Assembly (NCBI GenBank): GCA_014465955.1
Contig: JACTVT010000002.1
Coordinates: forward strand, 9,237 to 73,236
Direction of reading: 5' to 3'
DNA: 64,000 bases
From: Eubacterium sp.
GTDB lineage: Bacteria > Bacillota > Clostridia > Oscillospirales > Acutalibacteraceae
The position numbers and the translations under genes were made by a program. The notes beneath the pieces were generated by a model. The model saw only the letters and a list, made by a program, of their open reading frames with translations. It was not told the origin of the DNA and ran no database searches. Positions within the stretch are counted from its first letter, which is position 1, and every line of letters begins with the position of its first letter. This document shows positions 48,568 to 57,345 of this stretch, piece by piece.

Positions 48568-49104
48568 TTATTCAGCATCCTTTTTTTTAAGAGCAAGGAT
48601 TGCTGCGCCTGCACCTGCAGCAGCCATAGATGCTAATGTAATTGTTGCTGCGCCTGTTTCTGGTGATTTTGAAGAATCATCTTTTTTACCCGGTGCTACT
48701 TCATCTTTAACAATAGCATTTACAGTATAACCGTCAGGTGATTCAAAATATGACCAGTCAAGGATTTCAAGTGTAAGTGTTTTGCCGCTGTTGCTTACAA
48801 TTTTATAAGCAGGATCGTTGTCTGAAAGCGGATAAGACTTACCGTTTTTATCAACTAATTCCCAACCCTGGAAATTGCCGTTGCCTGTATAAACATAAGT
48901 AATCTGGTTTGAACCGTTTGAAACCTGCTTACCTGTTACATTTGCAGATGGCTTTTTGTTTACGGTAGGATCGTTAGCCTCATGAACAATAACTTCGCCA
49001 ACCGGGCTGTAAACATTAATAGCAGCCATTGCAGGCACAGCAAAAGCAGTGCTTACAGCAAAAACTGCGATAATTGAAACAAGAACAGAAATTAACTTTT
49101 TCAT
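48568..49104 (-). CDS. Sortase-anchored surface protein (SPETG motif)
   Basis: A 178-residue exported protein. Signal peptide MKKLISVLVSIIAVFAVSTAFAVPAMA; a compact ectodomain of about 100 residues; then KSPETG, a hydrophobic stretch (ITLASMAAAGAGAAILAL) and KKKDAE, the full cell-wall sorting signal. SPxTG is the form recognised by clostridial class B sortases (S/N-P-x-T-G in C. difficile). The sortase is encoded just downstream. Own promoter at 49159-49187 and AATGAGGTG site. The ectodomain fold (YTGNGNFQGWELVDKNGKSYPLSDNDPAYK) is not recognised. Confidence 0.88.
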   Translation of the reverse strand: MKKLISVLVSIIAVFAVSTAFAVPAMAAINVYSPVGEVIVHEANDPTVNKKPSANVTGKQVSNGSNQITYVYTGNGNFQGWELVDKNGKSYPLSDNDPAYKIVSNSGKTLTLEILDWSYFESPDGYTVNAIVKDEVAPGKKDDSSKSPETGAATITLASMAAAGAGAAILALKKKDAE

Positions 49105-49158
49105 AAAAACACCTCATTTTTGATATATAAAGATAATAACTTACTTTAAATTAATCAC

Positions 49159-49187
49159 ATTATAACACTGTGCCATTTATTTGTAAA
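49159..49187 (-). promoter_or_regulatory. SigA promoter of the SPETG protein gene
   Basis: Minus strand TTTACA (49187-49182), 17-bp spacer, TATAAT (49164-49159). Confidence 0.8.
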
Positions 49188-49251
49188 GAGAATATTTAAA
49201 AATTTTTTTAATATTAATGTTTTTTGTTGAATTTGACCAAAAAGAAGGTTT

Positions 49252-49842
49252 TTATTTACTGTCTATTATAATTCTTAACATGCCGTCGGCGTATTCTGCA
49301 CTGATTTCACCGTGCATCTGCTCAACAAGCGTTTTTGCGATTGCAAGCCCGAGACCTGTTGAATTGCTTGCCGACTCAACAGTATAAAACCTGTCAAACA
49401 GTCTGCCGACTTTTATTTCATCAAGATTTTGAGCCGAATTTTCAAAAATAATTCTGCCCTGCTCCGTCAACTCAACACGCAGATCGCCGTCGCTGTATTT
49501 TACGGCATTGCCGATAATATTGGAAAACACCCGTAAAAGGCTCTCCCTGCCTGCCGTGCGGATAACAGGCTTATCGGGCATAACAATTTCGGGCGTAATA
49601 CTCCTGCCGACAAGAACGGCATAAAACCCCGCAAGGCTTTCTTCAAGCAGACTGTTCAGCACAATTTCTTCGGGCGTATCCTCTTTGGCAGACATAATCA
49701 CTGAATAACGAAACAGTTCATCGGTCAGATTTTTCAGCACCTCACACCGTTCACCGATTATTTTAAGATACCGCTCTGCCTCTGCCGATTTTTCGGTTTT
49801 TTCGAGCAAATCGAGGTAACCGCAGATCGCCGTAAGCACCGC
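49252..49842 (-). pseudogene. Sensor histidine kinase remnant lacking its phospho-acceptor
   Basis: From LTAICGYLDLLEKTEKSAEAERYLKII onward this is the later part of an HisKA (DHp) helix followed by a complete HATPase domain: NIIGNAVKYS (N box), LFDRFYTV (F box) and STGLGLAIAKTLVEQM (G box). The sensing domain, HAMP region and the His of the H box are missing, and sequence upstream of 49842 belongs to a response regulator in another frame. An ATG in the regulator part gives a 210-codon frame, but it cannot autophosphorylate. Most likely the result of a deletion. Confidence 0.8.
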
Positions 49843-50110
49843 CGAGGAGCAGAGACACCTTATCATCGACGCCTGTTTTTGCACTTACAACAATAACGGG
49901 AATACCTTTGATTTTCGGCAGAACCTCTTCACCGCTCAACCCCGGCAGCATTAAATCGAGCAGAATAAGATCGGGGCGCTTTTCGGCTAAAAAAAGCAGG
50001 ACCTCAGTACCCGAATAAGCACGCATAACGCCATACCCCTCGGCAGTCAGCACCTCCTCAAGCATATTGCCTATGTGTATATCATCATCAACAATCAGAA
50101 TATTTTTCAT
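49763..50110 (-). pseudogene. Truncated response regulator receiver domain
   Basis: 115 codons. The first 92 form most of a receiver domain: MKNILIVDDDIHIGN with the acidic pair, LILLDLMLPGLSGEE with the phospho-acceptor Asp near 52, and VIVVSAKTGVDDKVSLLLGGA. Where DDYLTKPF should follow, the sequence shifts out of frame into the kinase (GGAYGDLRLPRF...). The last helix and the DNA-binding domain are lost. ATG at 50110 preceded by weak GGTGAT. Translation would give a receiver without output, possibly a dead or titrating protein. Confidence 0.8.
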
Positions 50111-50174
50111 AGTATCACCGAATTTATTTTACCACGGGAAACGGTAATTTTAAAGTTAAGAAAAAGTAAAAAAA

Positions 50175-50275
50175 TGCCTCCCTTGTAAAAGGGAGGGGGA
50201 CCGCTTGCGGTGGAGGGATTCACAAACAGAATCCCCCTGTCACTGCGTGACATCCCCCTTTAACAAGGGGGACTG
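50175..50275. repeat. Family B palindromic composite
   Basis: CCTCCCTTGTAAAAGGGAGG, inner ACCGCTTGCGGT, then AATCCCCCTGTCACTGCGTGACATCCCCCTT split as GTCACTGCGTGAC inner stem, and CCCCCTTTAACAAGGGGG. Confidence 0.85.
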
Positions 50276-50305
50276 TTAATTTAACAATATTGTATCCTGC
50301 AATTT

Positions 50306-52162
50306 TTATGCCAATTTGGCTTTGCCTGTGCAAAGCTCATAATATCTGCCCTTGAGTTCAAGCAAATCAAAATGACTGCCTCGCTCAATAACCTTACCGT
50401 GCTCAAGCACCATAATTGCATTTGAATTGCGCACGGTTGACAGTCTGTGAGCGATAACAAACACCGTTCTGCCCTGCATAAGCCTATCCATACCGTGCTC
50501 AATATGAAGTTCCGTTCTTGTATCAACCGACGAGGTTGCCTCATCAAGAATGAGAACCGCAGGGTGAACTACCGCCGCTCTTGCAATTGCGAGCAACTGG
50601 CGCTGACCCTGTGACAGGTTATCACCGTCACCCGAAATAACCGTATTATAACCCTCGGGCAGTCTGCGTATAAACGAATGTGCCGAGGCAAGTTTTGCCG
50701 CCTCAATACATTCCTCATCTGTTGCATCAAGCCTGCCGTAACGGATATTATCCATAACCGTACCCGTAAACAGATGCGTATCCTGAAGAACGATTGAAAG
50801 CGAACGCCTTAAATCGTCTTTTTTAATGCGCATAATATCTATGCCGTCATAAGTGATTTTTCCGTCTTTGATATCATAAAAACGGTTGATAAGATTTGTA
50901 ATCGTAGTTTTGCCTGCGCCCGTTGAGCCTACAAAAGCAATCTTCTGACCCGGCTTTGCATACAGACTGATATCGTGAAGAACGGTTTTTTCAGGCACAT
51001 AAGCAAAATCAACATCTTCAAAAACAATGTTGCCGAGAACGGGAATTCTTGTACCGTTATCATTCCAGAACCATTTTCTTTCGCCGTTTTCGCAAAACTC
51101 GGTTTCAAGTGTAACAGTGCCATCGTCAACCTCACTTTCGGTTTCCATAACCTCAAACACACGCTCTGCACCTGCAAGCGCCGAGAAAATCGTGTTCATC
51201 TGATTGGCAATCTGGTTAATCGGCTGCGTAAACTGTTTTGAATAGCCGAGGAAAGTGAAATACGTACCGATATCAATGCTGCCCATAAGAGCAAGAATGC
51301 CTCCGACAAGTGCAATTGATGCATAACTTGCGTTGTTGATACCTGTTGAACAAGGTCCCATAATGCCTGCAAAAAAGTTTGCATTTGTGGCAGAATGACG
51401 GAATTTTTCATTGCACTCCTCAAACTCGCCGATGGCAATATTCTCGTGGTTGAATACTTTAACAACCTTCATACCCTCAACGGATTCCTCAATATTGCCG
51501 TTCATAACACCAAGATTTTTCTGCTGTTCACGGAAATATTTTCTTGATTTCTTACCTATATTGGTAACAGTCATAAGCATAATAATAAGGAAAATACACG
51601 CAATGCCGAACAGCGACGGACTGAGCACAAGCATAACAATAATCAGGCCGACAAAGGTAAATGCCGATGATACAAGCTGAACCATACTCTGCTCAAGCAT
51701 CATCTGAATATTATCAACATCATTTGTAAAACGGCTCATAATCTCGCCGTGTGTGTTTGAATCAAAATATCTTAAAGGCAGTGTCTGCATATGGTTAAAC
51801 AGGTCTTTTCTGATAAGATTTGTAGTCTTATACGAAATTTTAACCATAATTTTACTCTGAATAAAAGTGAAAAGCGAAGCGCCTGCATAAAGGCCTGCAA
51901 CAAGCACAAGATTTTTGGTAAGCAGTTTCATACCCTCGGTTAAAAACGTGCCCGCCCGCAGTGTGGACTCAACATCATTGAGTATCGGCTTTAAACAATA
52001 CGATGCACCGATGCTACACACTGTGCTCAGCACAAGCGTTAAAAATACAACAAAAAGCAGATTTTTGCTTTTGCCCATATAAGACAGCACTTTGCTGAAT
52101 GTTTTTTTAACATTTTTAGGTTTTTTAAAAGTATCTTTACCCATATCTCTCATAGGCGGCAT
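50306..52162 (-). CDS. ABC exporter half-transporter, catalytically competent subunit
   Basis: A 618-residue half-transporter: six membrane helices in the first 330 residues and an ABC domain with Walker A GSTGAGKTTI, signature LSQGQRQLLAIARA, Walker B AVLILDEATSSVD (catalytic Glu present) and H-loop IAHRLSTV. The start (TAATG overlap with the partner gene) follows AGGGGGTG. Together with the 52162-53913 protein it should form a heterodimeric type IV exporter like BmrCD or TM287/288. LSQG is a slightly non-canonical signature, typical of these pairs. Likely multidrug or lipid export, under MarR control. Confidence 0.93.
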   Translation of the reverse strand: MPPMRDMGKDTFKKPKNVKKTFSKVLSYMGKSKNLLFVVFLTLVLSTVCSIGASYCLKPILNDVESTLRAGTFLTEGMKLLTKNLVLVAGLYAGASLFTFIQSKIMVKISYKTTNLIRKDLFNHMQTLPLRYFDSNTHGEIMSRFTNDVDNIQMMLEQSMVQLVSSAFTFVGLIIVMLVLSPSLFGIACIFLIIMLMTVTNIGKKSRKYFREQQKNLGVMNGNIEESVEGMKVVKVFNHENIAIGEFEECNEKFRHSATNANFFAGIMGPCSTGINNASYASIALVGGILALMGSIDIGTYFTFLGYSKQFTQPINQIANQMNTIFSALAGAERVFEVMETESEVDDGTVTLETEFCENGERKWFWNDNGTRIPVLGNIVFEDVDFAYVPEKTVLHDISLYAKPGQKIAFVGSTGAGKTTITNLINRFYDIKDGKITYDGIDIMRIKKDDLRRSLSIVLQDTHLFTGTVMDNIRYGRLDATDEECIEAAKLASAHSFIRRLPEGYNTVISGDGDNLSQGQRQLLAIARAAVVHPAVLILDEATSSVDTRTELHIEHGMDRLMQGRTVFVIAHRLSTVRNSNAIMVLEHGKVIERGSHFDLLELKGRYYELCTGKAKLA

Positions 52163-53913
52163 TATTCAAGCACCCCCTTCTGCTGCGTTTCGTAAATTTC
52201 TTTGTAAATATCATTTGTTTCAATCAGTTCATCGTGCGTGCCGATACCCTTGATTTCACCGTCGTCAACAACAAGAATTTTATCAGCATCTTTAACTGAA
52301 CTGATACGCTGAGCAATAATAAACACGGTTGTGTCCGAAAGTTCGGTATAAAAACTGTTTCTGATTTTTGCCTCTGTCGCCGTATCAACTGCGCTTGTAG
52401 AGTCATCAAGAATAAGAATTTTCGGCTTTTTAATCATTGCACGGGCAATACAGAGCCTCTGCTTCTGACCGCCCGAAAGGTTAAGGCCGCCCTGAACAAG
52501 TTCGGTATCGTAACCGTTTGGCTGACGCATAATAAAATCGTGAGCCTGCGCAGCCTTGCACGCCGCAATAATTTCTTCATCCGTGGCATTCTGATTGCCC
52601 CAGCGGATATTATCCTTAATCGTGCCTGTGAACAGAACATTTTTCTGAAGCACAACGCCTATCATATCACGCAGTGCTGTTAAATCGTAATCACGCACAT
52701 CAACACCGTCAATCAGCACACTGCCGTTTGTAACATCGTAAAGCCTCGGAATCAGATTTACAAGGCTTGATTTTCCGCAGCCCGTGCCGCCGACTATACC
52801 GATGATTTCACCTGCTTTTGCAGTAAAACTGATATTGTCAAGAATATTGTCACCGCTCGTCTGTGTGGAATATTTGAAATCAACATTTCTGAATTCAACT
52901 TCGCCCTTAACGTCATTTTTTTCGGGAAGATAAGGCTTTTCGGGATTTGTAATGTCAATTTCAGTGTCAAGCACTTCAACAACACGGTCGCCGCACGCCT
53001 TGCTCCTTGCAACCATGATAAGCATCATCGAAATCATCATAAGGTTCATAACAACCTGCATAATGTAAGAGGCGAAAACAGAAATTTCCTCAACAGCCAT
53101 TGTGCCGTGATAAGCATCAAGCGAGCCTTTATAATAAATCATAACAATAATTGCATTGAACATCAGCAGCAAAACAGGCATAAGCGTTACAATCAGACCC
53201 GATGCCTTTGCTCCCATTCCTGCAAGGTCGTCAGACGCTTTTTTGAATTTTTCCTTTTCGTGCTCTTCACGCACATATGCCTTAACAACACGGATACCGA
53301 TAAGATTTTCCTGCACAACACGGTTTACATTATCAATCTTTTTCTGCATTTTCTGAAACATAGGAAAACCGAACTTCATAACAAGTACAACTATTACCGC
53401 AACAATCGGCAGTAAAAAAATCAAAAACGCACTCATTTTAGGGTTAATTCTGAAAGCGAAAACAGCCGCAACTATCATAAGTGCAGGGCCTCTTACAAGA
53501 ATACGAAGTCCCATCATAACGGTGTTCTGAAGTGCCGTAACATCATTTGTAAGCCTTGTAGTAAGCGATGCTGTGGAGAATTCATCTATATTTTTAAATG
53601 AAAATGCACTGATTTTTTTGTACATATCATTACGAAGTCTGAAAGCAAAGCGCTGGCTTACAATGGCAGATGCTTTCATTGTTGCAAGACCTCCGCACAG
53701 GCCCAGGGCGGCAAGGCAGAGCATAATCACGCCGAGTTTTATAACGGCAGTTCTTGTATCTTCCACAGACGTGCTATCTTTTACCAAAGTATAAATATTT
53801 TTGGCAAATGACGGCATGGCAAGTTCGCACATAGCCTCAATAATCATGCCTGACGCACTTACGGCTGCAAGAAGCCAAAGCCCTTTCATATATTTTGCAA
53901 GTTTTTTCAGCAT
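52162..53913 (-). CDS. ABC exporter half-transporter with degenerate ATP site
   Basis: About 583 residues from ATG 53913 (AAAGGAGG upstream). Six membrane helices then an ABC domain with Walker A GGTGCGKSS and signature LSGGQKQRLCIARAM. Walker B reads ILILDDSTSAVD: the catalytic Glu is replaced by Asp, and the H-loop is IAQRISSV with Gln in place of His. This is the classic degenerate site of heterodimeric exporters, with the partner encoded immediately downstream supplying the competent site. Confidence 0.93.
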   Translation of the reverse strand: MLKKLAKYMKGLWLLAAVSASGMIIEAMCELAMPSFAKNIYTLVKDSTSVEDTRTAVIKLGVIMLCLAALGLCGGLATMKASAIVSQRFAFRLRNDMYKKISAFSFKNIDEFSTASLTTRLTNDVTALQNTVMMGLRILVRGPALMIVAAVFAFRINPKMSAFLIFLLPIVAVIVVLVMKFGFPMFQKMQKKIDNVNRVVQENLIGIRVVKAYVREEHEKEKFKKASDDLAGMGAKASGLIVTLMPVLLLMFNAIIVMIYYKGSLDAYHGTMAVEEISVFASYIMQVVMNLMMISMMLIMVARSKACGDRVVEVLDTEIDITNPEKPYLPEKNDVKGEVEFRNVDFKYSTQTSGDNILDNISFTAKAGEIIGIVGGTGCGKSSLVNLIPRLYDVTNGSVLIDGVDVRDYDLTALRDMIGVVLQKNVLFTGTIKDNIRWGNQNATDEEIIAACKAAQAHDFIMRQPNGYDTELVQGGLNLSGGQKQRLCIARAMIKKPKILILDDSTSAVDTATEAKIRNSFYTELSDTTVFIIAQRISSVKDADKILVVDDGEIKGIGTHDELIETNDIYKEIYETQQKGVLE

Positions 53914-53943
53914 AAAAAGTCCTCCTTTAGTTTGAATGATTTT

Positions 53944-54128
53944 ACGGGAGGGCACGGACCGGTACACAGCCGTCCCCCTTTGTCACTTCGTGACATTGCT
54001 TCGCTACCCTTTTGCCACTGCGTGGCATTTCCCCTGATAGGGGAATCTTCTCACACTGTGGGGGAATCTCCCTCCCCTACAAAAAACTTTAATGTAACTC
54101 TGTAGGGGCAGGTCTCTGTGCCTGCCCG
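53944..54128. repeat. Composite repeat region between marR and the ABC genes
   Basis: A disrupted CGGGAGGGCACGGA copy, then GTCACTTCGTGAC and GCCACTGCGTGGC stems, CCCCTGATAGGGG, a rejoined CCCTCCC+CTAC, and GTAGGGGCAGGTCTCTGTGCCTGCCC. As at 29581 and 46218, a family B unit seems to split a family A unit. Confidence 0.8.
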
Positions 54129-54142
54129 TTTTTTCACGGTTA

Positions 54143-54586
54143 TCAATCCGTGAAATTCCGTATCGCCTTTTCAAGCAGATATGCCAGTTGTTTCTGCTCC
54201 TCCTCAGTCATACCTTTTTTAATAACAGACTCAAGACTTTCCATCTTCTCACGTGTTTTTTCGGGAGCGGATTTCGCCTTTTCGGTAGGATAAAGCCTTA
54301 TGATACGGGCATTATCCTTATCCTCTTTTTTTATGATAAACCCTGCTTTTTCCATTCTTTTAACGGAAACGCTTGCCGTTGCAGGCGAAACGCCCAGTCT
54401 TTTGGCAAGTTCTCCGAGTGTAATTCCTTCTTTGCTTATAACAGCAAACAAAATATCCTGCTGACCTGAAAAAAGACCCTGTTCAGCAAGGCTTTCATTA
54501 AAAATTCTTCTTATTATCTTAGATAAATGCGTAATTCTCGGCCCTACCATATCGGCAGGCGGAGCACAGTGTTTATCACCAAACAT
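54143..54586 (-). CDS. MarR-family regulator
   Basis: A 147-residue winged-helix regulator: SGQQDILFAVISKEGITLGELAKRLGVSPATASVSVKRMEKAGFIIKKEDKDNARIIRLYPTEKA, with the recognition helix ATASVSVKRME and the wing DKDNARIIRL. It precedes the ABC exporter pair on the same strand, and a palindromic site (54613-54638) lies at its own transcription start. The most likely role is autorepression and control of the exporter, relieved by a ligand. ATG at 54586. Confidence 0.92.
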   Translation of the reverse strand: MFGDKHCAPPADMVGPRITHLSKIIRRIFNESLAEQGLFSGQQDILFAVISKEGITLGELAKRLGVSPATASVSVKRMEKAGFIIKKEDKDNARIIRLYPTEKAKSAPEKTREKMESLESVIKKGMTEEEQKQLAYLLEKAIRNFTD

Positions 54587-54612
54587 ATTGATTTCCCTTA
54601 TTTTTCAGCATT

Positions 54613-54638
54613 TTAGCCGACTAACGTTAGGCGGCTAA
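54613..54638. promoter_or_regulatory. Probable MarR operator
   Basis: TTAGCCGACTAACG followed by TTAGGCGGCTAA is a 26-bp near-perfect palindrome (one mismatched pair), located just downstream of the marR -10 box. Its inner CTAAC-GTTAG core is typical of MarR sites. Confidence 0.8.
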
Positions 54639-54643
54639 AGATT

Positions 54644-54671
54644 ATTTTAGCATAAACTTCCAAAAAGTCAA
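54644..54671 (-). promoter_or_regulatory. SigA promoter of marR
   Basis: Minus strand TTGACT (54671-54666), 16-bp spacer, TAAAAT (54649-54644); the operator covers the predicted start site. Confidence 0.75.
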
Positions 54672-54679
54672 GATTTTTA

Positions 54680-54708
54680 TTGTAAACAAAAAATGAATGT
54701 GTTAAAAT
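54680..54708 (+). promoter_or_regulatory. SigA promoter of rsmA
   Basis: TTGTAA (54680-54685), 17-bp spacer, TAAAAT (54703-54708). It is divergent from the marR promoter; the operator lies upstream of its -35, so direct repression of rsmA is less likely. Confidence 0.7.
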
Positions 54709-54754
54709 ACTCTCTTGTCGGCGGAATACGAAATAAAATCAGGGGATTAAGACT

Positions 54755-55603
54755 ATGAATTTATGTGATTACGACACGGTAAACAGAATACTTGCAAAGC
54801 ACGGCTTTTCATTTTCAAAGGCACTCGGTCAGAACTTTCTGATAAATCCCGAGGTGTGCCCTGCCATGGCAGAATCGCTTTGCGCAGATGATAAAACGGG
54901 CGTAATCGAAATCGGTGCAGGCGTAGGCGTTCTTACAAAAGAACTTTGCAGAGTTGCAGGCAAGGTTGTTACCGTAGAACTGGACAACCGCCTGTTTCCC
55001 GTGCTCGGCGAAACACTTGCAGGCTGTGATAATCTCACTCTTATTGAGGGAGATATAATGAAAATAAATATAAACGACCTTATAAAAGAGCATTTCGCAG
55101 ATATGAACCAAATAAAAGTATGTGCAAATCTGCCTTATTATATAACATCGCCCGTATTAATGCTTTTGCTTCAGGACAATTTTAATATTAACGAAATCGT
55201 TGTTATGGTGCAAAAAGAGGCAGGCGAGCGTTTCTGCGCACCCGTCGGTTCAAGAGAAAGCGGAGCAATCACCGTGACGGCAAACTATTATGCCGAATCC
55301 GAAATCCTGTTTGAAGTTAAAAAAGACAGTTTTTTGCCGAGTCCCAAAGTTGACAGCGTTGTAATGCGGATAACACCGAGAAAGGAAAAGGCTGTTGATG
55401 TGGCAGATGAAAAACATTTTATGGCAGTAATCCGTGCGACATTCGCACAAAGGCGAAAAACGGCACTCAACTGCCTTTCAAACGGGCTCGGAATTCCGAA
55501 AGCACAGGTGGCAGAGGCGTTGCAAGCGCTCGGCATTGACGAAAAAGCACGCCCCGAAAATTTTTCGCTTCAGAATTTTGCGGATTTGGCAAGGTTGTTG
55601 TAA
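54755..55603 (+). CDS. rsmA: 16S rRNA dimethyladenosine transferase
   Basis: A 282-residue KsgA/RsmA. KALGQNFLINPEVCPAMAE at the start, the SAM-binding VIEIGAGVGVLTKEL, and the catalytic NLPYYIT motif are intact; SFLPSPKVDSVVMRI follows. It dimethylates A1518 and A1519 of 16S rRNA. In many Firmicutes it stands next to rnmV or ispE; here it is alone, divergent from marR. Confidence 0.95.
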   Translation: MNLCDYDTVNRILAKHGFSFSKALGQNFLINPEVCPAMAESLCADDKTGVIEIGAGVGVLTKELCRVAGKVVTVELDNRLFPVLGETLAGCDNLTLIEGDIMKININDLIKEHFADMNQIKVCANLPYYITSPVLMLLLQDNFNINEIVVMVQKEAGERFCAPVGSRESGAITVTANYYAESEILFEVKKDSFLPSPKVDSVVMRITPRKEKAVDVADEKHFMAVIRATFAQRRKTALNCLSNGLGIPKAQVAEALQALGIDEKARPENFSLQNFADLARLL

Positions 55604-55615
55604 TTAAAAGCAAAA

Positions 55616-55696
55616 CGGGTCGTCGGGGACGCCGACCCCTACAATTATTTCAATAACGTTATTGTAACTCTGTAGGGGCCATTCACGAATTGCCCG
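55616..55696. repeat. Two family A hairpins
   Basis: CGGGTCGTCGGGGACGCCGACCC+CTAC (55616-55642) and GTAGGGGCCATTCACGAATTGCCC (55672-55696). In the second, C replaces A (GCCATTC/GAATTGCC), a rare unpaired position. Confidence 0.8.
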
Positions 55697-55729
55697 TCAC
55701 ATATTAAATACAAAAAAGGAAGACAAAAA

Positions 55730-57112
55730 ATGGCATCAAAAGAGAAACGAGAAGAGATTTTTGCATCTTATCCCATTCCTAAAGCAGTTGCGGCTTTGGC
55801 TGTGCCATCTGTACTATCAAGCATTGTAAACGTTATCTATAATATGGCAGACACTTATTTTGTCAGCCTGATGAAAGACACTGAGGCTACTGCGGCGGTC
55901 AGCCTGACTATGCCGGTATTTTTATTTTTTGTTGCATTCGGCAACATTTTCGGCGTAGGCGGCTCTGCCTATATTTCACGTTCAATGGGCGAGGGCAGAA
56001 AAGACAGAGTTAAAAAAATCAGTTCATTTGCGATATTTTCATCCATTTTATCAGGTGCTCTTTTACTTGCACTGATATTGATTTTCATTAAACCGCTTAT
56101 AACTGCGCTCGGCTCAACGGGTGCAGAAACCACCGAATACGCATACGGATATCTTAAATACATTGCAATAGGCGGACCGATGATTGTTACATCAATCACG
56201 GCAAGCAACCTTGTAAGAGGCGAGGGCGGCGCAAAGGAATCCATGGTCGGTATGATGATAGGCACGGTAACAAACATTATTCTTGACCCGGTTATGATTT
56301 TAACGATGAAAATGGGTGTTGCAGGTGCGGCAATTGCAACGGTTATCGGCAATGTTGCTTCTGTTGTTTACTATGCGATTTACCTTATGAAGGGCAATTC
56401 GATTCTTTCCTGCAATCCGAAGCGGTTTGCAGTGAACGACGGCATTTTCAAAAATGTTGTTTCAATCGGAATTCCTGCCGCAGTAAACAATATTCTGATG
56501 AGCCTTTCAAACATTATTATGAATAATTTTATGAAGGAATACGGCGAGGCTGCCGTTGCTGCACTCGGCATTGCAATGAAGGTTAATATGCTTATCGTTT
56601 TCGTGCAGATGGGTATCGGAATGGGTATTCAGCCGCTTATCGGCTATTCCTACGGCGCCAAAAACATTAAAAGGCTTAAAGGCGTAATCAAATTTACGAT
56701 TTTATGCACGGTTATTTTCGGCTCTGTTTTAACACTGCTGTATTTCCTGTTTACGGACAATATTATCAACATTTTCAACGGCGAGCACGACCCTGCCGTT
56801 ACCGAATACGGCGTAACTATTTTAAGAGGGCTTATGGTTGCAGGTCCGTTTATAGGCATAATGTTTACCTTTAACTTTGCTTTTCAGGGTATGGGCAAAC
56901 CGATACCGACGCTGATTCTGTCGCTCGGCAGACAGGGACTTATTTTCCTGCCGCTGCTGATTGTAATGAATAAATTTGTCGGCTTTGACGGCATTGTTTA
57001 CGCACAGCCGACTGCAGATTTAGTCTGCGTTGTGCTTGCATTTCTGATGTTTTTAATCATTGTAAAACAACAGAAGAAAAAGGATATGATATCGGAAAAA
57101 GCAAGCGAATAA
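55730..57112 (+). CDS. MATE-family efflux transporter
   Basis: A 460-residue protein with 12 predicted membrane helices in two homologous halves. VPSVLSSIVNVIYNMADTYFVSLM and FGNIFGVGGSAYISRSMGEGRKDR in half one, GIPAAVNNILMSLSNIIMNNFM and GMGIQPLIGYSYGAKNIKRLKG in half two, are typical of MATE transporters of the DinF/NorM group in Clostridia. It exports organic cations or drugs against Na+ or H+. AAAAGGAAG precedes the ATG. Not obviously co-regulated with neighbours. Confidence 0.94.
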   Translation: MASKEKREEIFASYPIPKAVAALAVPSVLSSIVNVIYNMADTYFVSLMKDTEATAAVSLTMPVFLFFVAFGNIFGVGGSAYISRSMGEGRKDRVKKISSFAIFSSILSGALLLALILIFIKPLITALGSTGAETTEYAYGYLKYIAIGGPMIVTSITASNLVRGEGGAKESMVGMMIGTVTNIILDPVMILTMKMGVAGAAIATVIGNVASVVYYAIYLMKGNSILSCNPKRFAVNDGIFKNVVSIGIPAAVNNILMSLSNIIMNNFMKEYGEAAVAALGIAMKVNMLIVFVQMGIGMGIQPLIGYSYGAKNIKRLKGVIKFTILCTVIFGSVLTLLYFLFTDNIINIFNGEHDPAVTEYGVTILRGLMVAGPFIGIMFTFNFAFQGMGKPIPTLILSLGRQGLIFLPLLIVMNKFVGFDGIVYAQPTADLVCVVLAFLMFLIIVKQQKKKDMISEKASE

Positions 57113-57210
57113 CCGCCGCTCATCTGACAAATTTGTATAATCTGTGAATTTTTTCACACAAATATTGCAACAATAATAAATATAATATAAAATGTAATTG
57201 AATGAATATC

Positions 57211-57299
57211 GTAGGGCGGGGTGGTCTCACCTACCGGCTCGGTCGGTGCTTCTGCGATGCAGAGGTGTCCACCGGACACCCGCACCCCCACCCTGCCGT
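57211..57299. repeat. Family C triple-hairpin repeat, inverted
   Basis: GTAGGGCGGGGTGGTCTCACC..., TCTGCGATGCAGA and GTGTCCACCGGACAC, reverse orientation of 2881-2964. Confidence 0.8.
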
Positions 57300-57345
57300 T
57301 AGATTTTACTTAATTGTATTTAAATTAATTTTAAGGAGAACGGCA

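Noticed and set aside
57202..57345. Upstream extension of the 57346 gene
   Set aside because: Would translate a family C repeat; the ATG at 57346 has an AAGGAG site.
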